Origin: Tissierellia bacterium
GTDB taxonomy: Bacteria > Bacillota > Clostridia > Tissierellales > Peptoniphilaceae
DNA length: 64,000 nt
Reading direction: 5' to 3'
NCBI GenBank assembly: GCA_030538075.1
Contig: JAUNUQ010000002.1
Coordinates: 1 to 64,000, forward strand
The notes under the pieces are model-generated. The model had not been told where the DNA came from, did not search any database, and saw only the letters and a program-made list of their open reading frames with translations. The position numbers and the translations under genes are program-made. Shown in pieces: positions 45,394 to 54,011 of this stretch (its first letter is position 1; every line of letters begins with the position of its first letter).

Positions 45394-45404
45394 CAAAATT
45401 GTGC

Positions 45405-45451
45405 GGCAGGACCTGACAACTGGTTCCAAAGACCAGATCTCAGGTCCTGCC
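45405..45451 (+). terminator. dacA terminator hairpin, its 3' arm within the IS target repeat
   Basis: GGCAGGACCTGA (45405-45416) pairs with TCAGGTCCTGCC (45440-45451); an inner CTGGT/ACCAG pair extends it. The entire 3' arm belongs to the direct repeat copied at the far side of the insertion sequence. Confidence 0.75.
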
Positions 45452-45457
45452 ACCTAT
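45430..45457. repeat. Left copy of the 26-28 bp direct repeat flanking the IS
   Basis: Identical for 28 nt to 46525-46552 (starting AGACCAGATCTCAGG, ending CTGCCACCTAT). Interpreted as target-site duplication; exact length is 26-28 bp depending on which terminal bases belong to the IS. Confidence 0.85.
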
Positions 45458-46525
45458 GTAGGGATATAATAGATATGTTACAGAAATAAAGAGTCATACA
45501 GTGACCGCTCTGATACAATGGTTTCGACCAAGAAATCATGAAAAGAGGATCTCTGTATGACAACTCCTATTATACACGAAAAAGTGATGATCACGGAAGA
45601 AATGCGCTACCGTGAACGTCTATGTAAGTATGCGCAAACCCATGGTGTAACGAAGGCAGCGAGGCGATACCATACGAACCGTCAATTCGTCTACCGACAG
45701 CTCCAAAAGTATGACGGAACGGTTCAGAGTCTCGCGCTGAAGAGCCGTCGGCCGCACAGCCATCGTAATCAGCATACGGAGGATGAACTGGTCTTAATCC
45801 GCCGGATGTATCATCGCAATGGCAAATACGGTCTGGCGGAAACCTATGTCCGATGTCGTGCCAAGGGCTATACTCGTAGCTTCGGCAGTATGTGCCGTCA
45901 AATCCGAAAGCGGGGTTATCAAGCCAAGCCCGCAGTCAAGCGTAGAAGCTATGTCAAGCACGTGCGTGAGGATGGTCAGTATCCAGGGGATAAGGTCCAG
46001 ATCGACATCAAGTACGTCCCCACGCAGTGTGTCCGTTTTCCGACTTATGGTTGTCGCTATTATCAAATCACCGCGATAGACGAATACTCTAGGAGTCGGG
46101 TTCTGAAGATTGTCCGAGAGAAGAGCACCTATGAGACAGCGAAGTTCTTGCAAACACTGGAGGAGTCCTTTGGCTTCAAGATCCGCTGCATTCAAGTCGA
46201 TAACGGCCGAGAGTTCGCGAATGATGATGACATCACAGATAAAATCTCCGCATTTATGCGGGTCTGCCTGGAAAAAGGCTATGAGCTGAAACGTACCAGA
46301 CCGTATTCCCCTTGGCAAAACGGCAAGGTCGAACGCTCCCATCGAGAAGATGAAAAGATCTTTTATCATGGTCAGATATTCTACAGTGAAAGAGAGCTAG
46401 TGACAAAGGTTGGCAAACATCAACGACGCTGGAATAAAACGGCGAAGAAGGTGTTAAACTTTCGAAGCCCGAATCAAGTGGTCACTGAGTTCTTTGCTTT
46501 GTAACATATGTCTTGACACTCTAGA
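45457..46525 (+). mobile_element. Insertion sequence with DDE transposase and long target duplication
   Basis: About 1,069 bp. The left end (TGTAGGGATATAATAGATAT...) and the inverted right end (TCTAGAGTGTCAAGACATAT...) align without gaps over ~40 bp, with the best block ATATGTTACA (45473-45482; complement 46500-46509). One transposase gene fills the element. It inserted just after the dacA terminator stem and duplicated 26-28 bp. The left end carries an inward TATAAT (45465-45470) and the right end an outward TTGACA (46513-46518). The transposase resembles IS481/IS3-type integrases; the long duplication recalls the IS1202 group. Confidence 0.85.
45557..46504 (+). CDS. DDE (rve-type) transposase of the insertion sequence
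   Basis: 315 residues, intact. An N-terminal helix-turn-helix (YAQTHGVTKAARRYHTNRQF; residues ~25-44) and a second basic domain precede the integrase core. Likely catalytic residues are D150 (VQIDIKY), D215 (IQVDNGREF) and E259 (NGKVERSHRED). The architecture matches IS481-type transposases. No frameshift is needed for expression. Confidence 0.88.
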   Translation: MTTPIIHEKVMITEEMRYRERLCKYAQTHGVTKAARRYHTNRQFVYRQLQKYDGTVQSLALKSRRPHSHRNQHTEDELVLIRRMYHRNGKYGLAETYVRCRAKGYTRSFGSMCRQIRKRGYQAKPAVKRRSYVKHVREDGQYPGDKVQIDIKYVPTQCVRFPTYGCRYYQITAIDEYSRSRVLKIVREKSTYETAKFLQTLEESFGFKIRCIQVDNGREFANDDDITDKISAFMRVCLEKGYELKRTRPYSPWQNGKVERSHREDEKIFYHGQIFYSERELVTKVGKHQRRWNKTAKKVLNFRSPNQVVTEFFAL

Positions 46526-46552
46526 GACCAGATCTCAGGTCCTGCCACCTAT
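46525..46552. repeat. Right copy of the direct repeat flanking the IS
   Basis: Exact copy of 45430-45457. It carries only the 3' arm of the dacA terminator, which shows that the uninterrupted hairpin is on the left and this is the duplicated piece. Confidence 0.85.
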
Positions 46553-46600
46553 CATTTGACAAGGATCCCATTTAGGAGTAATATGATACGGATAACTCTT

Positions 46601-46677
46601 GTCCCCGTAGCTCAGCAGGATAGAGCGTTCGCCTCCTAAGCGAAAGGCCGTGCGTTCGAATCGCACCGGGGACGCCA
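46601..46677 (+). tRNA. tRNA-Arg (anticodon CCU)
   Basis: Cloverleaf: acceptor GTCCCCG (46601-46607) with CGGGGAC (46667-46673); anticodon stem TTCGC/GCGAA with loop CTCCTAA, anticodon CCT at 46635-46637; T-loop GTTCGAATC; G discriminator and encoded CCA (46675-46677). Reads AGG codons. Confidence 0.95.
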
Positions 46678-46681
46678 CCGA

Positions 46682-46706
46682 CCTCGCAGATTTTGCGGGG
46701 TTTTTT
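46682..46706 (+). terminator. Terminator after tRNA-Arg
   Basis: CCTCGCA (46682-46688) pairs with TGCGGGG (46694-46700, one G-T pair), then TTTTTT. Confidence 0.75.
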
Positions 46707-46912
46707 GTTTTCTATGGGATCGATTACTCTCATTATCCGATTGGCAAAATGCTTTTTTTAGTCGAATGAGATGGTTTCAATGCTGTGAGGAGACTAGAAA
46801 TATCCTAAAATTAGGCTGTTGATGAGCTTCTACAACAGTGAAACCACAATGATAGACAAGATCAATGTTTGAAAGGACCAATAATGGATATAAATTATAG
46901 GAAAACAATTGC

Positions 46913-46934
46913 AAAATCCGGGGTTCCGGATTTT
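46913..46934 (+). promoter_or_regulatory. Leader hairpin directly upstream of the mal operon ribosome site
   Basis: AAAATCCGG (46913-46921) and CCGGATTTT (46926-46934) form a perfect 9-bp stem with a GGTT loop ending in four T residues, just before the ribosome site TAAGGAGGG. It may be a weak attenuator, stabiliser or protein site. The rest of 46707-46912 has no gene and no clear consensus promoter. Confidence 0.4.
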
Positions 46935-46954
46935 AGTATGTAAGGAGGGATTGC

Positions 46955-48343
46955 ATGAAGAATAAGAGAATTTGGTTGGCATTACTATTGGTGTTTACTC
47001 TGGTTCTAGGGGCTTGTGGTCAAAAGCCTGAGGAACCGGCAGCGACAGAGCCCGCAACACAGGAGGCTGGCGCTGAGACCACGGAAGAGCAAGAGGATAC
47101 AGAAAAGCCAGAAGAGACAGAGGCTGCTGGTGCTGTTGCTGGGGAATTGACGGTTCAAGCAGAAGAGGCTTGGGTGCCCTATTATGAGGCAGCTATCGCC
47201 AGAGTCAAAGAGGCGAATCCAGATGCGAATATCCGCATCATTGAAATGGGTGCCTTTGACCACTTGGACACGATTGACAAGACAGACCCGACGAATCCAG
47301 ACGTGGCAGACCTGTTTGCACTACCTGCAGACCGAGTGTATGGGCTGGTCAATAATGAGATCCTAGGGGCAGTCGATTCGAAGGCCATCGCAGAAAAAGT
47401 CGGTGGATGGGACGATTTTGATGCAGGGATCGGCGGAAACTTCAACATCGATGGCGAGTATTTTGCGTTCCCATACAATATTGAAACCCTGATTTTATTC
47501 ATCAATAAGGCGAATGCCGAAGCTGCAGGCGTGGACACGACGCAGCCGATGGAAGCGATGGAAATGGGTGCGGATCAATTGCTGCTTCCGCTATTTGATG
47601 CATGGTATGGCGTTGCCGTTACGAACTCATCGGATATCGATCTACTCGGCAAGGATGGCGATGCATTTGTCTCTGACATGACACTGCCATTTGAAGAATT
47701 GCCCGCTGAAAAGCAAGCTACGATGAAGGGAATCTTCGACTACTGGAAGGCAAACTATGATGCTGGATCTTCTCTATTTGATACAGATGCAGGCTGGGGT
47801 TACATCGACACCACCTTCACCAGTGGCAATGCTGGGATTGTTCGACTGGGTGGTCCTTGGGAGACGAATGCCATCAGTGGATTTACCAATGAGGGCGCAG
47901 ATATGGAAGTTCAGCCCATTGGCAATTTGACCTTTGCAGGCAAGCCCCTCAGACACTGGCAAAGTGGTTGGGGACTGGGTATCAATGTGCGCATTGAAGA
48001 GGATGCCGACAAGGTTGCATTGGCAGAAGCGCTGATCGCAGAGATCGTCAATCCCGAATATGCAGTGGATCTGTTCAAAGCCACAGGCAAAATCTTAGAA
48101 AATGTTGGACCGGAAGTCTATACAGGATCCGATCTTTCTGATTCGGACAAGGCTGTTATTGAATCCGTCATCCTGTCCTATCAGGACGCACCAGCCAGAC
48201 CTCTATTCTTAGAGTGGGGCAGTGTTTGGGATACATGGAAAAACGCCGTCTTATCCTGGAACTCTGTGACACCTGCAGATGAAGCGGCAGCATACAACGA
48301 GATCAAAGCATCCTTTGACGCGATGATGCTAAATGTCCAATAG
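46955..48343 (+). CDS. Sugar ABC transporter substrate-binding lipoprotein (MalE-like)
   Basis: 462 residues. Signal peptide and lipobox LVLGAC (lipidated Cys21), then a Glu/Thr-rich linker (~25-65) and a family 1 solute-binding fold (FALPADRVYGLVNNEIL, FAFPYNIETLILFINKANAE, GNAGIVRLGGPWETNAI). With MalF-, MalG- and MalK-like genes it forms a maltodextrin-type importer; the malQ-phosphorylase pair elsewhere in the window supports this substrate. Confidence 0.85.
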   Translation: MKNKRIWLALLLVFTLVLGACGQKPEEPAATEPATQEAGAETTEEQEDTEKPEETEAAGAVAGELTVQAEEAWVPYYEAAIARVKEANPDANIRIIEMGAFDHLDTIDKTDPTNPDVADLFALPADRVYGLVNNEILGAVDSKAIAEKVGGWDDFDAGIGGNFNIDGEYFAFPYNIETLILFINKANAEAAGVDTTQPMEAMEMGADQLLLPLFDAWYGVAVTNSSDIDLLGKDGDAFVSDMTLPFEELPAEKQATMKGIFDYWKANYDAGSSLFDTDAGWGYIDTTFTSGNAGIVRLGGPWETNAISGFTNEGADMEVQPIGNLTFAGKPLRHWQSGWGLGINVRIEEDADKVALAEALIAEIVNPEYAVDLFKATGKILENVGPEVYTGSDLSDSDKAVIESVILSYQDAPARPLFLEWGSVWDTWKNAVLSWNSVTPADEAAAYNEIKASFDAMMLNVQ

Positions 48344-48463
48344 ACTTTCCCTTTCGTTGATGGGGAAATCCGTCAATAAATGAGAACAGTGCGGGTCTGA
48401 TAGAATTCATCGGATCCGCCTTGATTTTCATATGTGAACGAGGGATTAGGAGAAGAGAAAGCG

Positions 48464-48907
48464 ATGTTTAGCGAGATAACGGAGACAAAAAGGGTAACGA
48501 CAGAAAAATTGATAATAGTACTAGCTGCCGCGGGTTTGCTGATCTTAATTGCCTCCATCGAGGCTCTCGTCAATGCCAGGATGGTCATCGCAGAGTTGGG
48601 ACCATTGGATAGCACCCATGAAGCCTCGTTTGACGCGCTGATCTCCACGGTCCTTATGAACTATTTTCAGACGATTGGAATCCCCATACTTCTCAGCCTG
48701 ATCACCTATTCCTTTAACCGATCCTTTGGTCTGAATGGACTGATTCGATTGGTTGCTATTATTCTATTGATTCTCAATGCTGCGATCATTTTTCTACGCA
48801 TCGGTGAATCAGGTTGGATCAACTTGGCATATCTAGTCTTACACGGGATCATGCTCTGGGTCTATCTATCGCCAGGGCCGAAAAATCCCGACGAAATGGG
48901 AGGATAA
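48464..48907 (+). CDS. Unknown four-helix membrane protein within the sugar transport operon
   Basis: 147 residues from ATG 48464 (AGGAGA 10 nt upstream; a GTG at 48434 is in frame). Four hydrophobic segments: ~15-33, 62-80, 85-107 and 115-137. It lies between the binding protein and the MalF-like gene, 1 nt before the latter, so it is cotranscribed and probably coupled. I recognise no family; it might be an accessory or regulatory subunit. Confidence 0.6.
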   Translation: MFSEITETKRVTTEKLIIVLAAAGLLILIASIEALVNARMVIAELGPLDSTHEASFDALISTVLMNYFQTIGIPILLSLITYSFNRSFGLNGLIRLVAIILLILNAAIIFLRIGESGWINLAYLVLHGIMLWVYLSPGPKNPDEMGG

Positions 48908-48908
48908 T

Positions 48909-50963
48909 ATGAACCGAAATGCCCTTCTATACGACGATATCGGGCGGGAATATCCACGAAAAAACGCCTACCTCATCGACTTGATCGAACTGAAGAAACA
49001 GGGGAGTCAAGACGAAATACGAAGCTTTATCGCCTCGCGCAGTGCACATCCCCATATCATCGCCCTAGAAGAGGCGAAAAATGCCGTGCGAGATTTTGAA
49101 GGGAAATTGGTGAGCGAACTCGCTGAGTTTAAGGCGGGGCTCACAACCCAGACCGATGAGAAGCGCAGAGAGCTGCTCCTAGCAATCGAGGAAGCCGCAA
49201 AAAAACGGGATTTTTATGAAGCATACCAGGACTTGGATTATGAATACAGCTATCAGTACCGCATAAATGAGAAGAAGAGGGAGGACCTCTTAGATATCCT
49301 CACGGAGTACGATGGACTCACTGCGCAGTTGACCCAGGCGAAGGAAGAGCTGGCTGCTGTTACGGAAGGTGAAGAGAGGCGGATCCAAATTGAAATCACC
49401 GATCAGATTCAGCAGGTGGAAAAAAAGCAGCAGGAACTCTTAAATCAACTGGAGGAGAAAAAACGGCAACGCATCATCTCCAAAAAGGCCTATAAGACGG
49501 AAGAAAAGGCCCTTAGACGAAGGACCCAGGACGAGATTCAGAGCATCCGATTCCTATCTGATCGAGCCAGACTGACCGAACGCATTCAGAGCTTGGAACA
49601 TAGGATCGTCCATGGAATCAAAAATAAATACAAGGTCATGGAGGATAATCTCTCTTCGATTCGGCGCAGTACGCCGATCGAGACGGAAGAGAGGGGAGTG
49701 CTCAAATACTTTGCGACAATTCCCCTTCCGGGATTGGGACAGCTGCTCAATGGACAATTAGTCAAGGCGATATTCTTCTTTCTCCTTGGCTTGGCCGCCT
49801 ATCTCATTGCAGTTCCATATGCCCTTGGCTTTGGAAACTACCAAGGTAAGGGCGTCCTGGGACTCATCTCCCTAGCAGAAGGGGCGCCTAGGGTTCACAA
49901 ATCCCTCATCTATATGATTGAGGGGATTATCGCGGTGATTCTCCTCGTAATTGCGGCATTAATCCTCTATCTGGCTTTTCGAGACGCAAAAAAGGTAGGC
50001 GAACAGCGGGTTCTGGGGATCCGACCAAAGTCTTGGTATGAGACGAAAAGCGGTCTCTCAAAGGAGGGACTACCTATGATGGTGAATATCCCAGCGCTGA
50101 TTATGGTGGTATTTATCATCTTGGTGCCGATAGCGACGGCCCTTCTCCTCTCCTTTACCGGAATGGATCCAAAGCATCAGTCGAAATTCCCCTGGGTGGG
50201 GCTGGCGAATTATCTGAGCATTGCCACAGGAAAAGGTTTAGCGGGATCGGTGTTCTGGAAGATCCTCATCTGGACCATCATCTGGACGATTGGGGCATCG
50301 AGTCTTGCGATCTTTATCGGATTTGTGTTGGCCATCATCGCCAACAATGACCGAATCAAGGGCAAGGGACTGTTTCGATCCATCTTTATCCTGCCCTGGG
50401 CGGTGCCAGCGTTTATCACGATCATGTTTTTCAGTATCATGGTATCACCGAATGGGATTCTGACGGAACTATTCCAAGATACTCTGGGAATAGGTACAGC
50501 TATTAAGAACTCCACCCTCGGCACTCGCGTCTTTTTGATCCTACTACAGGCATGGCTAGGTAGCTCCTATATCTTCCTGCTCACTACAGGAGTACTGCAG
50601 GCGATTCCCCATGATCTGTATGAGGCGGCTGAGATCGACGGTGCTACGGGGTTGCAGCAGACACTGAAGATCACCATCCCCTTGGTGCTATTTCAAATTG
50701 CCCCGCTTCTCGTCACCCAGTACACCTTTAATTTCAATAATTTCTCCATCATCTTCCTGTTTAACCAGGGTGGTCCCTTCAACCCTACGGAGTATGGGAA
50801 CCTAGCAGGGTCTTCAGATATTCTGATCTCCTATATCTACAAGCTGACGATGGAGAATCAGTACCAGGCGATGGGGGCCGTCATCACAATCTTGATCTCA
50901 TTTGCGCTGATGGTCGTCACCTATATTGGATTCCGCAATTCTGCGGCTTTGAAGGAGGATTAG
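48909..50963 (+). CDS. MalF-like sugar permease with long N-terminal coiled coil
   Basis: 684 residues. The first ~245 are strongly charged and helical with heptad-like Glu/Lys/Arg/Leu patterns (KEELAAVTEGEERRIQIEIT, QQVEKKQQELLNQLEEKKRQ), predicted coiled coil. Membrane segments start near residue 265. The last ~300 residues are a normal MalF permease with the EAA loop YEAAEIDGATGLQQTLKITI. The MalF-family norm is ~300-500 residues, so the cytoplasmic extension is exceptional. 1 nt after the unknown membrane gene and 1 nt before malG. Confidence 0.85.
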   Translation: MNRNALLYDDIGREYPRKNAYLIDLIELKKQGSQDEIRSFIASRSAHPHIIALEEAKNAVRDFEGKLVSELAEFKAGLTTQTDEKRRELLLAIEEAAKKRDFYEAYQDLDYEYSYQYRINEKKREDLLDILTEYDGLTAQLTQAKEELAAVTEGEERRIQIEITDQIQQVEKKQQELLNQLEEKKRQRIISKKAYKTEEKALRRRTQDEIQSIRFLSDRARLTERIQSLEHRIVHGIKNKYKVMEDNLSSIRRSTPIETEERGVLKYFATIPLPGLGQLLNGQLVKAIFFFLLGLAAYLIAVPYALGFGNYQGKGVLGLISLAEGAPRVHKSLIYMIEGIIAVILLVIAALILYLAFRDAKKVGEQRVLGIRPKSWYETKSGLSKEGLPMMVNIPALIMVVFIILVPIATALLLSFTGMDPKHQSKFPWVGLANYLSIATGKGLAGSVFWKILIWTIIWTIGASSLAIFIGFVLAIIANNDRIKGKGLFRSIFILPWAVPAFITIMFFSIMVSPNGILTELFQDTLGIGTAIKNSTLGTRVFLILLQAWLGSSYIFLLTTGVLQAIPHDLYEAAEIDGATGLQQTLKITIPLVLFQIAPLLVTQYTFNFNNFSIIFLFNQGGPFNPTEYGNLAGSSDILISYIYKLTMENQYQAMGAVITILISFALMVVTYIGFRNSAALKED

Positions 50964-50964
50964 C

Positions 50965-51849
50965 ATGAAAAAACAAGAGGCTATGTACCTATCCGACAAA
51001 CCGCCACTGTCCATTGCGGGTAAAATCAACTTAGCCCTCAGCTATGGGGTGCTGGTACTCTGGAGCATTGTCATCATCTGGCCTCTGACGCAGATGATCA
51101 TCTCTGCTTTTAATGGAAGGCAGGGGAGGAATATCGTCATGAATGCTGATTACGAGTTCTCCCTAAAGCATTTCGAGTATCTATTCACCAAGACGGAATA
51201 CTTGAAATGGACCTGGAATACCATCGTCATCTCTGTGGCGACGGCTATTTTGACCCTGATCATCGTATCCTTTACCGGATATGTCTACTCTAGATATCGG
51301 TTTAAGGGAAAGCGCATCTCCCTGATCGCCATCCTATTGATCCAGACCATACCCACCTTTGCTGGGATCACGGCGTATTTTACGATGCATTCCATCGTCA
51401 CCTCCATCTTTCCATTTTTTTCACGGCAGATGATGTTGGTATTGATCTACTCAGCCGGGGGAATCGCATCGAATACCTTCATCCTGAAGGGTTATTTGGA
51501 TTCTATTTCTACGGAGTTGGACGAGGCGGCCAAGATCGACGGATGTTCAAGTCTACAGATCTATTATCTGATTTTGATGCCAATTGCCAGACCCATGTTG
51601 GCGATCATTGGGCTATGGTCCTTTATCGGACCCTTTATGGATCTATTGCTCCCGAAGGTGCTATTGACCAGTGTGGAATCCTATACCTTGACCGCAGGGC
51701 TATTCACCTTGATCAATGATGTCAGCAAGATGAATCAACCAGCCTATGCAGCAGGTGGGCTACTCACGGCCATCCCCATAGTCATACTGTTTATCGCCCT
51801 GCGGAAACAACTGGTATCCGGCTTGGCGTCCGGTTCTGTGAAAGGATAG
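50965..51849 (+). CDS. MalG-like sugar ABC permease
   Basis: 294 residues, six membrane segments, EAA loop ELDEAAKIDGCSSLQIYYLI, C-terminal RKQLVSGLASGSVKG typical of MalG. Partner of the preceding MalF-like protein in the sugar channel. Confidence 0.9.
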   Translation: MKKQEAMYLSDKPPLSIAGKINLALSYGVLVLWSIVIIWPLTQMIISAFNGRQGRNIVMNADYEFSLKHFEYLFTKTEYLKWTWNTIVISVATAILTLIIVSFTGYVYSRYRFKGKRISLIAILLIQTIPTFAGITAYFTMHSIVTSIFPFFSRQMMLVLIYSAGGIASNTFILKGYLDSISTELDEAAKIDGCSSLQIYYLILMPIARPMLAIIGLWSFIGPFMDLLLPKVLLTSVESYTLTAGLFTLINDVSKMNQPAYAAGGLLTAIPIVILFIALRKQLVSGLASGSVKG

Positions 51850-51858
51850 GAGGCAAAT

Positions 51859-52944
51859 ATGAAAGTCACCCTAAAGAACCTCGGAAAGAAATACGAGGGA
51901 AGAGAAAACTTCACCATCCGAAATATCGATCTAGAAATTGGCGATCAGGAATTTTGCGCCATCCTCGGTCCCTCTGGATGCGGAAAGTCCACTTTGTTAC
52001 GCATGATCGCCGGCCTCAACTCCATTACCGAAGGAGAGCTCTATTTTGACGAGAGGCTGATGAATAATATCGAACCAAAGGATCGCGATATCGCCATGGT
52101 CTTTCAGAGTTATGCCCTGTATCCCCATCTGACAGTTTACGATAATATGGCATTCTCCCTAAATATGAAAAAAGAGAGCAAAGACATCATCCACAAAAGA
52201 GTCTTAGAGGCGGCAGAGATCCTGCAGATCACTGATTATCTCTACTCTAGACCCTCGGATATCTCCGGTGGACAAAGGCAGCGCGTGGCCCTAGGACGGG
52301 CGATGGTCCGCAAGCCCAAGGTGTTTTTGATGGATGAGCCCCTCTCGAACCTAGACGCAAAACTTCGAGAGCATATGCGCGTTCAGATCAGTCGTCTGCA
52401 TAAAAACCTGGGCACGACCTCCATCTACGTTACCCATGACCAGACCGAGGCGATGACCATGGCAGACAAGATCATCCTATTGGATGGTGGAATCATTCAG
52501 CAAGTGGGCACGCCATACGAATTTTACAACAAACCCAGAAATGTCTTTGTCGCATCCTTTATCGGATCTCCTACGATGAACTTCATTGAAGGCAATATGA
52601 AAGATGGGGTCTTCACTTCCAAAAGTGGTCTGGTCACCATTCATCCCGTTGGAGAGGACATCCAAATCCTCAAACCCTACGAGGGAAAGGGGATCAAAGT
52701 TGGGATCCGCGGTGAACGATTCCTTCGGGGACAGGAGCAGGGCAGCGTTTTTTTCGCCACCGTGGATGTCATCGAGATGCTGGGGAAAGAGCAGCTCCTC
52801 TATACCAAACTCGACGACGGCAGTGAAATCGTCGTATCCATGCCAGGTCATTATGACTACGAAGACGATGGAAGATATGAATTTGGCTTCGATGCAACTG
52901 CTCTGCACTTCTTCGATGCAGAGACGGGGGAGAGAATAAACTGA
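51859..52944 (+). CDS. MalK/MsmK-type ABC ATPase
   Basis: 361 residues: Walker A LGPSGCGKSTLLRMIAG, signature ISGGQRQRVALGRAM, Walker B VFLMDEPLSNLDAKL, H-loop YVTHDQTEAM, and a C-terminal TOBE regulatory domain (~240-355). It energises the importer encoded upstream. Having the ATPase in the operon differs from species that share one MsmK. Confidence 0.93.
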   Translation: MKVTLKNLGKKYEGRENFTIRNIDLEIGDQEFCAILGPSGCGKSTLLRMIAGLNSITEGELYFDERLMNNIEPKDRDIAMVFQSYALYPHLTVYDNMAFSLNMKKESKDIIHKRVLEAAEILQITDYLYSRPSDISGGQRQRVALGRAMVRKPKVFLMDEPLSNLDAKLREHMRVQISRLHKNLGTTSIYVTHDQTEAMTMADKIILLDGGIIQQVGTPYEFYNKPRNVFVASFIGSPTMNFIEGNMKDGVFTSKSGLVTIHPVGEDIQILKPYEGKGIKVGIRGERFLRGQEQGSVFFATVDVIEMLGKEQLLYTKLDDGSEIVVSMPGHYDYEDDGRYEFGFDATALHFFDAETGERIN

Positions 52945-53005
52945 AGTTTCAACTCTGCGCAAAAATAGATCATTTCTTTCCCTGCGTTATTCTACAATAA
53001 AAAAA

Positions 53006-53064
53006 GAGCAACCAAAAAGTCGATTTCATCTTAAACTCAATTCGAAATCGACTTTTTATTGCTC
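53006..53064. terminator. Strong bidirectional terminator after the sugar operon
   Basis: AAAAAGTCGATTTC (53014-53027) pairs with GAAATCGACTTTTT (53044-53057), and outer GAGC/GCTC (53006-53009/53061-53064) extend it. Confidence 0.85.
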
Positions 53065-53930
53065 GTTTGTCACGCTGCACCAGTATTCTGTTTTAGGCTC
53101 AATCACTCTTTTTTATCATCCTTTCTGTCCGATTACCGCTTCTACTTTCGATCATCCACTTCCAACAAATTTCTCATACTCATTGAAAATAGTTTCCACC
53201 CGGTATCGGTCATCCCTTGCATTAAATAGATCTCTACGGTTATTCTCTATATCATTCACATTCACATCGTATCCTTAAAACCTAACTGAAACGAAAAACT
53301 AAAACCAGGATACGGTTACTTCAATTAACCGCTTCGAAATATTTGGGACTTCAAGGTTCATACCTCTTCTTGATGTTTGGTCCATATCTAAAATCCACAA
53401 TCCTAAACACAAAACCAAATCAGATACTTTCCAATCACCTTTTTCATTGACGCTAGGAGAACCGTCAACGTACTGCTGTACTTTCACTGGACCACCCGCT
53501 CACTCCTCTTCATCTATACCGACACCATCTGCAAAACCAATCCACAACCACTAATAGATGGACTTCAGTCGATTAGGAACAGTCGCTTCAAGCAATCCCT
53601 TAGGTGCAGCGTTCCAACGAGCTTCAAAGAAAGATGGTACTCAGAAACTCTCTTCCTTTGGTATAAGATATATACCCAGGAAACGGACTTTAAACCAACT
53701 ATTTAAAAAATAAGTAAAAAAAACCAAAAGTTTTGAGGCCTCTATTAAAAGGTGAGGGATCAGCGCTTTTCCTTTCAAATCGGATTCGAGAACGACAACA
53801 TCTATCCTCGCTCAATGAAAACATGGATATTATTTCAAAAAGTTTTTCGCGTGAATTCAAGTGTTTATTGTGAAACAAGCGTAACAGGATCCGAGGTAAT
53901 TGACACTAATTAGCAATTTCTACTTAACTA
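53065..53930 (-). pseudogene. Gene-poor region with a decayed minus-strand reading frame
   Basis: About 870 bp without an intact gene. On the minus strand, from ~53710 down to 53299, one frame reads as protein-like sequence broken by TGA, TAG and TGA stops: pieces include VPSFFEARWNAAPKGLLEAT, FADGVGIDEEE and VQQYVDGSPSVNEKGDW, the last in an uninterrupted 62-codon stretch (53299-53487). Further protein-like sequence (NRRDLFNARDDRYRVETIF) follows below 53260 in another frame. This looks like a mutated gene or remnant of foreign DNA; I do not recognise the ancestor. Composition is more AT-rich than the flanking operons. Confidence 0.35.
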
Positions 53931-53933
53931 TAT

Positions 53934-53985
53934 GGATATTTATATCCTTTTTGTTGACATTTTTAATATATAACCTTAATATTAT
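53934..53985 (+). promoter_or_regulatory. Promoter and palindrome upstream of the arsR-type gene
   Basis: GGATAT-TT-ATATCC (53934-53947) is a perfect palindrome directly before TTGACA (53953-53958). A -10 is present in the TTAATATTATATT tract about 17 nt later. The palindrome is a candidate operator for the ArsR protein. Confidence 0.5.
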
Positions 53986-54011
53986 ATTATCACTTTGAAG
54001 GGAGGGGTTCC

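Noticed and set aside
45473-46509. IS termini at the strongest inverted repeat, ATATGTTACA
   Set aside because: The inverted repeat continues outward without gaps for 16 more bases to the direct-repeat copies, and no target duplication is seen at the inner boundaries.
45430-46552. The 28-bp direct repeats as a CRISPR or phage attachment pair
   Set aside because: Only two copies exist, they border a transposase element with matching inverted ends, and no integrase or cas genes are present.
46601-46677. tRNA-Arg as an integration site of a genomic island
   Set aside because: No duplicated tRNA 3' end and no tyrosine recombinase occur in the window.
53299-53487. A 62-codon minus-strand open frame as a real gene
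   Set aside because: It is flanked in the same frame by protein-like sequence broken by stops, with no ribosome site and no recognised family; treated as part of a decayed region.
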